Origin: Nomia melanderi
Taxonomy: Eukaryota > Arthropoda > Insecta > Hymenoptera > Halictidae
Length of the DNA: 64,000 nt
Assembly (NCBI RefSeq): GCF_051020985.1
Contig: NC_135012.1
Location: forward strand, 9,984,451 to 10,048,450
Direction of reading: 5' to 3'
Of the stretch, positions 1 to 11,200 are shown in pieces. The notes under the pieces were generated by a model. It made no database searches. It was not told the DNA's origin and saw only the letters and a list, made by a program, of their open reading frames with translations. Position 1 is the stretch's first letter, and each line of letters opens with the position of its first letter. Position numbers and translations under genes: made by a program.

Positions 1-320
1 ACTATACTTAGTGCACATTCTGACCTGGTATATTCCATTTGATTATCATATTTCCGGCAAACAAAAATTTGTCATTAATATTTAAAATAAAATGATAATT
101 GATTCGGTATCCAATTATCGAAAACCATTCTGCAATACATTGTATCTTACACAAAACAGTTTGGCAAGATATCATTGTTAATTTGAGGGTTAGATCTCAT
201 CATATTCATTATGCAAACACGATGCGCCCGTTGATCACCTGACGGTCCTAATCTGTAATTATTAACAAGTCCTGCTCTGAAAAAAACCGAAGGTAGGGGG
301 CGACACGGCCGTAACGAAAA

Positions 321-1650
321 AAATGCAAATTAGAGGGAGAAACAGAAATGTCAGGAACGGGATATAAACAGGATTGACAGTTGCGTTTCAGCTCGGATTA
401 CGCGCGACTCGAGAGCAAAGGCGGGTCGCGAAGGCGATCTAAAAGAATAGAAAGAAGATCCAAGGAAAACAAAATAAGAATCGCGAGGAGGACGTCGAGT
501 AAAGGTAGAGAGCGATGGGAAAAGGAGGGGTTGAAGGGAGAAAGAAAGAAGGCTAGAGCGCGAGAGAGACAGACGGAGAAGGGAGAATGAACTATTAGCG
601 AGGTGACGAACGAGAGCAAAAGAGAAAAGAAAGGTTGACCGTGGCGTACGCGCAGCACGAGCTGCGCACGGTACGGCAAAAGGACGAAAAAGGAAACGGC
701 AGAAGATGAGAAGAAAACAAGCTTTGTTAGCAGAGAAAAGTAAAGCGAAGGACAAAGCGATGGTGAAAAAAAGAAAGAAACAGCGAAAAAAAGAATATTA
801 CGGAACCCGAGCAGGAAGTTAGAACGAGCCAGGCAAACGACGAAAGGGACGGACGGACGGTAAGGACGGAGAGAGAAAATAGGTGTTTTATAGTGGCATA
901 CGCGTTGCACGAGCTGCTCGCGTGCAACGAACGAAGGGAGATGGATCATCGGGCAGAGGAAGATGAAGAACGCGATGGGCGACCGGTGAAGAGAGGGACA
1001 GAGATTACGGTGGCTACAAGAAAGGAGTCGCAGGAGCGATAGAGTAGAATGCCGGCCGCGCGGACCGAAGAAAGAGGGAAAGAAAATAGATACTTCGGGG
1101 CGCACGCGCAGCACGAGTTGCGAACGGCGCGGCGCGGCAGAAAAAATGCGGATACTAGAAAAGGAGCGACATGAGCCGAAGAAGGACGAGGCGGACGATG
1201 AAAGCCAAGAAGCCTGCGGAGGGAGCAGCGCGGACGGCGACGGAGAAAGAGACGCGTGGCGGGAGCAAGCGAGAGAAAAAAAATATCGCTTGTTCCCGGC
1301 GTACGCGCAGCACGAGCTGCGCACGGTAACACTTGACGCATGCGCGGCACATGCCTCGTACGAGGATCAGAGAAGCGAGGGAAGCACGTGGTGAGGTTGC
1401 GCTGGGGGAAGAAAGAAGTAGCGACAGCTTCGGGCGGCAACAAAGGATGGAGAACGGAGTATCTCGTAGGTGAGTGAAACGCCACGGGTATCTCGCGAGG
1501 AGGGAAAGGGATGTACCGATAGTTGTTACAGGACACGTTGAACCGGCACGCCGGCGGGAAGGGGATCGCGCGTGGGAGGGAGAGAGAAACGTGTCGGTTC
1601 GACGACAGAGTGGGGGCAGAAGGATAACTTGTTGCACGGGAGGACCGTAA
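321..1650. repeat. Purine-rich tract with four spaced GC-core repeats
   Basis: The plus strand is strongly purine-rich (GAAAGAAAG and GAGAGAGA runs) for about 1.3 kb. Embedded in it are four copies of a 27-bp GC-rich core at 644-670, 896-922, 1100-1126 and 1299-1325, centred on GCAGCACGAGCTGC or close variants. Spacings are 252, 204 and 199 bp. Read on the minus strand, each core is followed by CC, then roughly 15 variable bases, then a TTTTCTCTC-like pyrimidine run, so the repeat unit is larger than the core. The minus strand stays open for up to 308 codons here, but the translation is Ser/Phe/Leu/Arg-rich low complexity expected from pyrimidine-rich sequence, and I do not call it coding. 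A diverged tandem array or a repeated regulatory module are both possible. Confidence 0.7.
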
Positions 1651-1847
1651 TGCCGCGAACTTAACCTTAAATCAAAAATGGGAACGGGTCGCTGTTTCTG
1701 TTACAGTTCTGGTCTTTTTCTTTCTTCTGACCTTCCGTCGAAGCTTGGCGTTCCCTTCATTCAGTATTATGCGTACGAGCGTGCATTATCGCGGCGATCA
1801 GTAACGGGTATAGATTATTTTAAATATTACGAATTTATTCGGCGATG

Positions 1848-2085
1848 TTCACCCTTTGCACTCGAGAGGTGACTCTTGACCGCTTGATTTGATACGGCGA
1901 AACTATGAAATTGAATATTTAGTGTTTTAATTGGAACTTTGCATTGCTATGGGAAATATTGAAATAGCTTTGTTGCTTCATTTATCTGTGAATTATCGTT
2001 AAATTAGTTTCAAACAATGTCGTCTATATCTCGTCGAAAAATGTTAAATATTTCCAGGGAAAAATTTTCGAGTGCGAAGGGTTAA
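1848..2085. mobile_element. TTAA-type MITE, family B (copy 1)
   Basis: The left end is TTCA followed by CCCTTTGCACTCGAG. The right end is TTCGAGTGCGAAGGG followed by TTAA, giving inverted termini that start with CCC and a 4-bp target site close to TTAA, as in piggyBac-type elements. About 240 bp, with no coding capacity. The right-hand 80 bp also occurs at about 21782-21861. The termini match family A, but the interior differs. Confidence 0.7.
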
Positions 2086-2280
2086 TGTTTGTGAATGGAA
2101 CAGGAGGAATTGCTTTTTGAGGGAAATGTGAAATAGCTGTTGAATTATTATTCACGATCACATTTATTATTATAATATTACGATAGTTATTTAAGATTAT
2201 ATAGTCTTAATTAATCTTATATAGTCAATACTTAGTTCGATTTGAATATACACAAACGCGATCAAACCTAATAGTGTTTA

Positions 2281-2528
2281 ATAACCCTTAACGGACCAAT
2301 GCGGCCATATAAACGGCATGACACTTTTACTTACTGAGTCCACTGCCGCGTATATGGCGGCAATATCATTTTCCTATATTTATCACTGTTATTGTTTTAA
2401 TATTTAAATTGACACGTTAACGTATTGTGCTAGGTCACTTCTGTCAATTTGTTTCTGCTTGTCATCTATGTTACGGTATTTCTTGGCGATAAGAAAACTC
2501 GAATTACTTCCGGTCCGTTAAGGGATAA
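2281..2528. mobile_element. MITE with ATAA target duplication
   Basis: A 240-bp element (2285-2524) has perfect 13-bp inverted termini, CCCTTAACGGACC and GGTCCGTTAAGGG. It is flanked on both sides by ATAA (2281-2284 and 2525-2528). Internal segments around GCGGCCATATAAACGG and CGTATATGGCGGC form a second, inner inverted pair. It has no open frame of note. CCC...GGG termini and a 4-bp AT-only duplication point to a piggyBac-like MITE, with ATAA in place of the usual TTAA. This is the best-preserved element in the window. Confidence 0.8.
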
Positions 2529-4845
2529 TATATACCTTTACGAACTAATTTACATAGATGTCACGTGTACACTTTACACTTAAATCTTTCATTTCTCAAT
2601 AACACAAATTAGTATGTATAATATCATTATTTTACCGCAGACATTAATATACTGCCGACTCATTAAAAAAAGCATGAAAAATTATATTCCACGGACAAAA
2701 TACTAAAAAGCACTTACAAGTTACGATCATTTTTCGCGAATAATAATTTACCGATCCCGTTCTCTTAATCAAAGTAGCTTACACGAAGCACATAGGCGCG
2801 CGAAAGATACGAGAAGTCCAAAAGCCTTCGTATAATGAATCAACATTCGAACGCAACGCGTTCGTGACGAATAAGAGGATACGTGCTAAGTAGTACTTGC
2901 ATTCGCCATGGCGAAAATGAAAAGTCGGTAGAGATTGAAAAGAGCCACTGGAATTAAATAGGCTTGGCGCGAGTAAACGCCGATGGTACCCACACACACG
3001 GGCGCGCGTGTAGGGCGTTCTACTCAATTGGGCTTCGGGTTACAACCGGTAACCAGAAGTTATTACCCAGTTCCGATCAGATCCCGTATCGATGGAATAA
3101 GTTATAAGATGGGCCGATTGCGCGGATAATCCGATCGTATAAGTAGCCAGGTTCAATCTATCGATCATTAACGCCTCGCCGACCTCGAACATCCAGACGG
3201 GATTCCATTTCCGACAGATATTTTAATCGAACCTTTCACGAAGTCCCGTGAGTTACGGATACGTCGTTCTCGATTTATAGATATTTCACCGTGTCCCTGT
3301 AATTTCGAGCAGCCCACGGATTGACAACGGCAAAGAAAAGAAGCTCGCTCTCGTATGGAAAACTCGGCGCGTCTTCATATTCTTTTCCGTATCACGCGGA
3401 CGACATTAACGGTGACGGCGCGCCCGCGGAGATGAACGGGGACGCGTTAAATTGATATCCTTGCATGCTGATTGGGGAATCATTGGGGCGGTAAACGTAA
3501 CGGACAATTTAAACCGATCGTATATTTTCTTTATATCCGTTTCTGCGTTATTACCTTTTGCAGTATCTTTTAAACGACGTATAAGAGTGTCCGAGAAGTT
3601 CAGAAAGTTCGAGTAATGAAAATGATAGAGACAGTTTGTATTTAAAGATTCGCATTTTTCGTTCGAACTTAAAGAGAATTAAGAGATTGATAACGCCGGG
3701 GGATAACGAGGATCGAATTTTTTATATTTTCTGTTGTTTTCTCTTTATCTGTACCTCAGATTATACGTTATGATATAACGTCTTCTCGTTGATTAAACGC
3801 CGTTTGTGAAAAAAAACTTCTCTTCATACGTGGTCTAATGGGCAATCATTTTGAAAATACTCGGTTCGGATGAACTACTTTCTTATTTGACGGACGTGAA
3901 GTACAAGGAGCATAAGTTGTAAATATAGTAAGAGTTTGGAAAAAAGAGGTTTCTAATAATTATAGCCGCGTTCAAGATGAATGGGATGCAAAGGGTGATA
4001 TTAAAGTGGTGCTGCGATCTCGAGTGGCAATATTTAGATTCCTGACCAACCGCACGCATCTGTCGGCCGTTTAGTGTCCGACGTTTCTTTCTCTCTCTTT
4101 CCCCGCCCGACATGCGCGTTCATACAAATGCGCGTAAACATGGTTACGCGTGCGCAACGCGTGCATGCCAATGGACGAGATGCGAATAGAAATTTCCATG
4201 GCATAGCTACTATAAACGTAACATTAGCGGCATATGTGAACACTCGAAACAATAGAATTAATATTCAAACTGGCTGAAATTATTCATAATTATTCATAGA
4301 ATAACATATTTGTTGATCAGTAAATTGCTGATAGGATAATATGATATTTGAATGTATCGTAATGGTACTATAAAACTATTAACATTTGTCAATATTTAAC
4401 TTATCTTATTAAAAAACTTGGTTAACAAAACTAACCCCCAAGATGTAATGATCTTGAAGAAAATATGAGAAAAACACGTTCCATAGTGATTATTTAATTT
4501 TCTACTTAAAGGGAAACTTTAAAAATCAATTTATAGATATTGCATTACTTTTCTCCAGTTTTGTTGTGTGGAGTTAACCGATTTGGCTAATGAGGGTAAG
4601 CTAAAGTTAAATCAAAACCTCGATCCAACTTTTCCTCCGATCATTCAAATCAACCCTTGAAACAGTATAACATTGCTACGGTCGGGTTCTCCATATGCAT
4701 ACCGACAAATAACAAAGCCACTTAGTTGTTCCCATTTCCGTGTGCCAGCCCGTGTGGCGCAACAAGTTCCACGCGCAGAAAGTACAGCTTCATCGGTCTT
4801 TTGACTCAAAGATTACAATTAATCCAGGAATTTGTACTCCCCTCA
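2529..4845. other. Unique sequence without recognised gene
   Basis: No supported gene. Base composition is closer to even at 3030-3600, with stretches typical of non-coding insect intergenic DNA. A short open frame at 4074-4277 has no recognisable domain. 4280-4840 is AT-rich and featureless. Confidence 0.6.
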
Positions 4846-5039
4846 ACATTAAAACTACCGAGCAGTTAAATCGACCAAGAGTGCATCTATCGAGACTTCG
4901 ATTGATTTACAATTCAGTTTTCGTATTGCTAAATCAATTTCTTTAACAATTACTCAGGGAATCATCTGTTATCTCCTTAATAATAAAGGAAGAAATCAGG
5001 AATAGGTTATTTCGACCCATCTAGTAGCTTTAGTGTTAA
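4843..5039. mobile_element. TTAA-type MITE, family G (copy 1)
   Basis: Starts near CATTAAAACTACCGAGCAG and ends CTAGTAGCTTTAGTG-TTAA, an imperfect terminal inverted repeat. Its interior (AAGAGTGCATCTATCGAGAC, then GATTTACAATTCAGTTTTCG) recurs at 9763-9912, 11838-11947, 20598-20777 and 47472-47693. Non-coding. Its right-hand TTAA (5036-5039) is also the left-hand TTAA of the family L element that follows. Confidence 0.75.
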
Positions 5040-5259
5040 CACATTGTTGACCGGTCGCGAGTTGATTCGTGTTTGCACTTGCATTAGCCATTTCAATGTT
5101 TGTACATAAAAGACATATCAGTTTAATTTCAATTCATGATACAGAAACAAAGTATACTGAAATTTATTCAGATTGTTTCACTTTGATATTTAATTACGGA
5201 ATAATAACCGGCGACGTGAGATAGCCTCTGCATAAAAATGCCGGCCAACGAAGTGTTAA
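5036..5259. mobile_element. TTAA-type MITE, family L (copy 1)
   Basis: Bounded by TTAA at 5036-5039 and 5256-5259. The ends are CACATTGTTGACCGG and CCGGCCAACGAAGTG, imperfect inverted repeats. The right half (CAAAGTATACTGAAATTTAT to the end) recurs at about 27140-27253. Non-coding, 224 bp including both TTAA sites. It abuts family G through one shared TTAA. Confidence 0.75.
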
Positions 5260-5299
5260 TCAGTTAATTGTTCGGCATAGCGGTCGTTAACGTGTACCC

Positions 5300-5960
5300 G
5301 ATAACGGCAGAACCAGTCGGGCCAATTTGCAGAGGCTCGAGAGCGTGACGTACTACATGCGTCGTGTGCATCGGATGAAAAATTTTCGCGCGCACCTATG
5401 TGGTGCACGTATAGTTAGCAGAGCAGACACTTGGCAGCGGCCGCATTTGCATAGGCGGAAAATGGCGGGTATCTACGCCACCACTCGGGCACGGGGAGCA
5501 CACGTGCAAGCGCGTGCACACGCGCGCACCGTGACAGGGGACACGCGGGTGCGTTTTTCGAGGGTATGTTCATCGGCTCGTTCGCTCGCTTGCCTGCCAT
5601 CGGCCCCAACAGCGTGTGTATATCTCTTGATGGCAGCTGGAGGTTTCGCGCGTGAGAACTCGGTGGCTCCGAGGTTCCCTGGTTTCTCGTCGCCACCTGT
5701 CCTCGTACTGCTCTCTCGAGGCGACTGCCAACCCTCTTTCCTCGTCCTCCTTTTCTTTCTGCCTCTTCTCTCGCCCTCCCCCTTCCCCGTGGCCGCGTGG
5801 CCTGCAACCCTTCGCGGAGCAATCACGCCTCGGCAAAGCCGCAGGGGCGAATCGCCGGATCGGTGAAAGTATTCCGCGGTTGTTTTGACGTGACGCCGAT
5901 GCCGCCTACGTCCCTCTCTCGAATTTGAATAGAACGCGACGCGCGGCTCGGGACGCCCCG
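5300..5960. other. CpG-rich island, no recognised gene
   Basis: A GC- and CpG-rich stretch in an AT-rich setting, with ACGCGC repeats near 5510-5530 and a pyrimidine-rich part at 5690-5790. Open frames on both strands (up to 179 codons) exist only because stop codons are rare in GC-rich DNA; their translations are Arg/Ala/Ser-rich and overlap each other in several frames. A promoter or other regulatory island is possible, but no core promoter motif stands out. Confidence 0.45.
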
Positions 5961-5968
5961 CAGGACGC

Positions 5969-6895
5969 TTAACCCCTTGCCCTGTGCTTTATTTCTTGAC
6001 GCTAAAACTGTCGAGCAGTTAGAATCACTTGTTCTGGATTCTTTGTAAACAGTGAAACAATACGTTTCTTGAGATTCGAAGACTCGTCTAGTTTTGTATC
6101 TGTACGAATACACAAATTTTATTGACAATTTTTTGCAATGCCTGCATAATTTAATCACTCGCGAAATAAAAATTCTGAAGTGGGGCAATTGGACCCATTC
6201 GGTTTTAGTGTTAATTGTGATCGATACAACTACTTTATCATTAAATTTATTAGGAAAAGGACAAATTTTGATGCTTATCTTATGTATACGTTTACCTCAA
6301 AGGTTAACGATTGATAGTAAAGGAGCAATATTTAATTTATATTAAAAAAATAATAAGTAACTTGTAGATCTCTCAAATTCAGTCTCAAAAAATGTTTGCC
6401 ATGAGTCTGACAGGATATTGTAGGGGTCAACGCGTTTGCTATCGCCATTTGTTTCAACGATAATCTTTTCTATTAACCGAGATATTGATAATCTATTTTG
6501 ATTTAAATATTGATCATTCTCTAAATTATGTACCTAATTATAGAACTTTAAAGCGCAAGGTATATTATATATTAACACTTTGTAAAGTATTTCAAGTGGA
6601 AAGGGTTCGCAAAATTCTTTTATATATATATATCATAACCTTTTAAATTCGATTTTCTAGAAAATTAAGCTTAATTAAAATACAATAATGAGATAAAAAA
6701 ATTTTATTTTATTGTTTTCTTATTTTTTCATATGAAGTCACCTTCTACCCGTTTGACATATTATTCGGGCGCATCCTGTATAAGTACACTGGGTAATTAC
6801 TTCCATAATATGACCATATATGTCGTCATATATTTAATACATACCTTGCTAACGAACACGATGAAATATTTGGGCATAAACGGTTAAGGGGTTAA
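5969..6895. mobile_element. TTAA-bounded composite repeat, about 0.93 kb
   Basis: Bounded by TTAA-CCCCTTGCC on the left and GGTTAAGGGG-TTAA on the right, so the ends carry the CCCC/GGGG signature of TTAA elements. Inside, 6205-6215 resembles a family G end (TTTTAGTGTTAA). 6331-6470 resembles segment X, which lies beside family A at 8593-8790 (shared ATTTAATTTATATTAAAAAA and a diverged right part). It is best read as an old element or a stack of elements. It has no coding capacity. Confidence 0.45.
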
Positions 6896-8139
6896 CTGGT
6901 GATTTGTTCCTTCCCGGTTGAAGTTGCTATAATTAATTGCATAGATGTGACGCGTGCTTTATTTTATTTTACTGTTTATAAATTTTGAGAATTTAACTTG
7001 ATAAAATACCATACTCAGAGGTCTGACTATCGGTAGGCGGCATCACGAGATTATGGGGATCGAATTGAGACGCTAATGGGGTTGCCCAAATGCGAAGTTG
7101 AAAGGGAAAAATATATAGTAATGTGACATTGATATAATAATCTCCGAATATCTTTCTTAGAATAAGAACGCTATGCGACTTTAACAATAATTCATAAAGG
7201 GGTGTTTCTAGAAAAGTGAATAACTTTTACAGTTATTAACTACTATTTCTAATTTCTATAACTAGTATGACACGATATTATCAACAAACTGTTAAACATT
7301 TTCTAAAATCAAACATTAATAAACTATAATCCCTATAAAGTTCGAAGTGCAAGGATACAATATTTAATTACTGCACTGTGAATAATCACACGCTATTTAT
7401 ACATTTACAACATATTTCATTTACACATACATTTACACAACCAAATTTGAAAAACATTCCCCATCACTTCGAATCTACCGTAACTCTTCAGGAATTACCT
7501 TCCACCGATCATTTACCTCTAAAAAATGCAAGTTACAATGCAAACAAGAACTGCAAAAACATAAGAATTGAGGTCCACGAATTATGTATATCATACCCGT
7601 ATCTTTGGTAAACATGATTCATTCCAGAAAAAATGCAAACGCGCTTTACAAGAAAACAGCGAGAACGTAAATGTTAATGCACACGAATTATTTATACGGT
7701 ACGCGGCGAATGATTATTTATACCGTAATTGCGACGTAATTCGTAACATTTGTTCCCGTGTCCCCTGGCCAGATGACCGGTGATCCGGTATGCATTTTTC
7801 CCGCAGTTCACCCCTGGCTTCCGAGGCGAGAGCCCGGGAGAAGCGTAAGCGTGCACGGAGCGTGGTGGTCGTGTGCGAGAAGCATGTGCGCCTTTTGAAG
7901 CTGCATCCCTCGCGGTGACCGACAACGCACCCTCCCTTTTTCCTTTCCTCTCTCCGTCTCCCTCCCTCTCTCCGGCCGTTCGGCCTTACGGGCTGCGCTG
8001 GTACAGCACGCACGCACGACACAGCATACCGGCACCGACACCTCCGACCGAGCTGCGGGGAAAAAAAGGAATTGGGCCTCATAACGGTCGGTACCGTAGA
8101 CGCTACCGCAGAAAAAGTCGCACACCCGTGGACCTGACT
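6896..8139. other. No recognised gene; CpG-rich patch at the right
   Basis: 6896-7780 is AT-rich with short chance open frames. 7790-8130 is richer in GC and contains a pyrimidine run (CCCTCCCTCTCTCC-like, about 7930-7980). Open frames there overlap on both strands and have no recognisable domain. Confidence 0.5.
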
Positions 8140-8504
8140 TTCGTCAATTTTCACGGTCTGTATCTCGGTGACCATTCGATGTATTTAACTCTTTGCACTC
8201 GTATGTCACGCTGGAGATGCAAATTCGTTATAGAACGTTGGAAATTGTTTGAAGTACACTTTAAAAGATTATAATAATTCAATCTTATAACAACAATAAA
8301 TAAAATACGAAACGTTGAATTCTTCGTCAATTTTCACGGTCTCCATCTCGGTGACCATTCGATATATTTAACTCTTTGCACTCGTATGTCACGGAGATGA
8401 CAATGCAAATTTGTTAGAACGTTGGAAATTGTTTGAAGTACACTTTAAAAGATTATAATAATTCAATCTTATAACAATAATAAATAAAATACGAAACGTT
8501 GAAT
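8140..8504 (+). repeat. Tandem duplication of a 183-bp unit (MITE half plus flank)
   Basis: Two copies, 8140-8322 and 8323-8504, are nearly identical. Each starts TTCGTCAATTTTCACGGTCT, continues through TTAACTCTTTGCACTCG (the left end of family A, TTAA at 8185 and 8368) and stops in the middle of family A at ACGAAACGTTGAAT. The duplication therefore carried about 45 bp of flanking DNA together with the left half of a MITE. Only the second copy continues into the right half of the element. Confidence 0.85.
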
Positions 8505-8592
8505 CCGCTGTGAATTACTGTCATTCATTTCCCAATTTATATATACAAATTTACACCCAACGACACAAAGTAAATCGAGTGCAAAGGGTTAA
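8368..8592 (+). mobile_element. TTAA-type MITE, family A (copy 1)
   Basis: TTAA at 8368-8371 and at 8589-8592. The left end is CTCTTTGCACTCG and the right end CGAGTGCAAAGGG, so the termini are inverted repeats with one mismatch. The interior matches 27254-27490 and the reverse complement of 22717-22956. Non-coding. Confidence 0.85.
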
Positions 8593-8872
8593 CAGTAGGT
8601 AATAGAAAAGTAACATTTAATTTATATTAAAAAAAATAAATAACAATTTTGTCGAATTCGGTGTGAAATTCTCACCACTCGTTAGAATAAAAATTGCCTC
8701 ATTAAAAGGAAACTTTATTTTATTCTATTTTACTCTATTTTATTCTTGACGCGCGACGTTTTCTAATTGGATGAACAACACCGTTGCCATCTGTTTCCTT
8801 CATTCATTTCCCAATTTATATATACAAATTTACACCCAACGACATTGGAAATATATCAAGTGCAAAGGCCTA
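8593..8872 (+). mobile_element. Segment X plus a second family A right end
   Basis: 8593-8792 (CAGTAGGTAATAGAAAAGTA to CCATCTGTTTCCTT) is also present in inverted orientation at 22516-22716, in both cases directly beside a family A element. Here it is followed at about 8793-8872 by another copy of the family A right half (CATTCATTTCCCAATTTATA to AAGTGCAAAGG). The arrangement A-X-A(part) suggests a larger parent element or MITE insertion into an older one. Confidence 0.75.
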
Positions 8873-9762
8873 AAAACTGTAAGCAATATTAGATACACTG
8901 ATGTGTATGGAATAAGTCTATAACAGAACACTGCCGCATACTTGGAAAATTGAATTTTGGCGAGGTTTTCATTGAAAGGCATCAGTGTGCAGCGCCGTCG
9001 AAACTGGCAACAAAGTAGCCCCCGGAGTAACGGAAACTGTGCCGGTTTGCAGCTCCGGGGCTGCTCGCAGAGATACACAGTACCGTAATTTGTCCGGCGA
9101 GACCACGCATTACCTGCGGATATTATAATTTCCGTGGATTTTTCGGAGACTCTGTGTATCCCTGGCAATGACAAGTCATTGAGGTCAACGATAGGGAGCC
9201 GTGCAGAGGAAGGAGCGGACGTGGAAAGACTCCACACACGGCGGCGTGGGGCGAGAGAGCGTACAGCCCCGGGCGGCGTGTTTGCGAAGATGCGGCCCGA
9301 AGAAATGAATGCCGCTTATCGCGTCGCTCTTCCTCCGTAATTAAGCCGACGGAAAGTATCGAGCAGTGTGTATCGATGTAATAAACGACTTGCGAACGTG
9401 TGACACAGTTGCGCGTCGCACATTTCGCTTCCTGTCCGTAAAGAGGTACAGGGAGTTTTTTATTCGAAGCAGAACGCATGCACTCCTTCTCCCCCAGTTC
9501 CGAATTCACTGTCACGCGTCCATGTTGTGTATTTTTTTCAATGTAATCAACCGGAATTGATGTCTGCCACGCCGCGTTTTCTTTGGGCGCACATTAAGGA
9601 CATAAATGGACAGGACTTCATTAATGATTGATCATTAGTATTTTCCTGAATTTCTGCCTTCGATAATTGCTGCTTTGATAACTGGCCGCCTCGCTTTCTC
9701 GAGCTTTATTTGTTGCTCGATCGTTTTCGGAAATAGAATGTATCCTAATTTTGTTCGATAAC
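8873..9762. other. No recognised gene
   Basis: Mixed composition with short open frames on both strands (for example 9123-9515 minus) lacking any recognisable domain. Nothing repeated was seen here. Confidence 0.5.
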
Positions 9763-10152
9763 AAAACTACCGGGATACTCCAAGAGTGCATCCATCGAGA
9801 GTTCAATTGATTTACAATTCAGTTCGCGTATTGGTATATCGATTTCTTTAATAATTTCTCAGAAAAACATCAGAAATGGCTCATTTGACTCGTCTGGTAG
9901 TTTTAATATTAATTACTTGAGGTAGCTGAGATGAGACTAGAACTACCAAGTATTTAATGCAATTGATATATAATCTTTATAAAAATTGTAACAATAGATT
10001 ATTTTCGGTTTTATTCAGGTATGCGTTATAGTATTCAAGTGAAACAATTTTCAAAATAATGTAGAATATTCAATGCTTCGAAGATATCAGTAATTGCGAA
10101 ACAAGAAAACCAATACCAGTCATTTTTACTGGTACGGTAGTTCTAGTGTTAA
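9763..10152 (+). mobile_element. G-H composite of TTAA MITEs (copy 1)
   Basis: A family G segment (9763-9912, ending GTCTGGTAGTTTTAA) is followed by a 30-bp linker and a family H segment (about 9940-10152, starting ACTAGAACTACC and ending GGTAGTTCTAGTG-TTAA). The same order, including the linker TTACTTGAGGTAG, recurs at 20598-21010, so the pair moved or was duplicated as one unit. H has inverted termini of the form CACTAGAACTACC. Non-coding. Confidence 0.8.
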
Positions 10153-10259
10153 GATGGAAACAAATGGATCTTGTATTTTTTTGTTAATACAGGTATTAAA
10201 GCAATATCATGAAACATAGTTAAAAACTTCTGTGAAGTGATTTTGTATTAATTGAATGC

Positions 10260-10470
10260 TAGCATTACAGGGTTGTTAATCGTATTATAATTAATTATTA
10301 ACATTAGCAATTACAATATTATTCCTAATATCATTACAATGCTATTGATAAAATTAATGATTATTAATTATTAATATCAGTAATTGCAATATTATTTACT
10401 AATATTATCACAATATCATTGATATCGATTCCCATTAATTATTAATATTAGCAATTGCAACAGCATCTGA
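10260..10470. repeat. ATT-rich low-complexity repeat
   Basis: Degenerate tandem phrases such as ATTATTAATATTAGCAATTG and CAATATTATT, repeated every 60-70 bp. The reverse complement of the same phrases fills 11270-11640. Confidence 0.65.
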
Positions 10471-10479
10471 TTAATCCAA

Positions 10480-11200
10480 GAGTATTCCGCAAAGTCTATT
10501 TTCCTCGAAAATTCCGAGATAGCAGTCAGACTATTATCCGGAGCCACTCATATTAGAGTCGTTTCGCGGCGGACGGATAAGGTCTCGCCGTAGATAGTGC
10601 CGGGGTGTCATTGCTCCCGGGTGAACATGTCTCCGTACGTGTCCTGAAGAAATCATCCGGTAGATCGGGCCCGTACTTCTCGGGTTCTGCGAGTATTCAG
10701 CAGGCGTCGTGGCTCATGAGAAGCGACATTATTCTCGACGTGGCTTTGGCAGGAACACGCCGTTCGTCAGGTGGGGAGACGTCTAGCGAGTGACAGCTCG
10801 ATCCGCGTAGTCCGATATCGGCGTATCGCCCCGGACGAAGGGAAGAGATCGTTGCCAGGGACCGGTAGAACGGGCTCCGCGGCGCGCAAGAAAGTCACGT
10901 GTTTTCGTTCTCTGTTCCCTCTACCAGGATCGATTTAATCGGCTTAATCTCGATTGGTTCGCCGGAGAAAAGTCCGATATTTATGCAGTTAGAATGTCCG
11001 CGATAATCTATACCTCGTCACCGGTTTAGTATCGCATATATCGACGGGCGAGATGCTCGGTCCGCGGTCGGAACTTCCCATGCACGATTTACAGTTACCC
11101 GAGCTGTCATTAGTTCTAACACACTGCCCAATGGATTTTCAATTTCGTTCACTTCCCACGTGCGACGTAATTGTTTCGCGATAACGCTTTATCGATTGGG
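10480..11200. other. Unique, less AT-rich sequence
   Basis: Balanced composition with several CpGs. A 62-codon open frame at 10605-10793 has no recognisable domain. A conserved non-coding element is possible, but that needs cross-species comparison. Confidence 0.35.

Noticed and set aside
398..1637. Long minus-strand open frames (up to 308 codons)
   Set aside because: The frames overlap in several registers and are Ser/Phe/Leu/Arg-rich because the strand is pyrimidine-rich. They have no domain, and the GC-core repeats explain the internal similarity.
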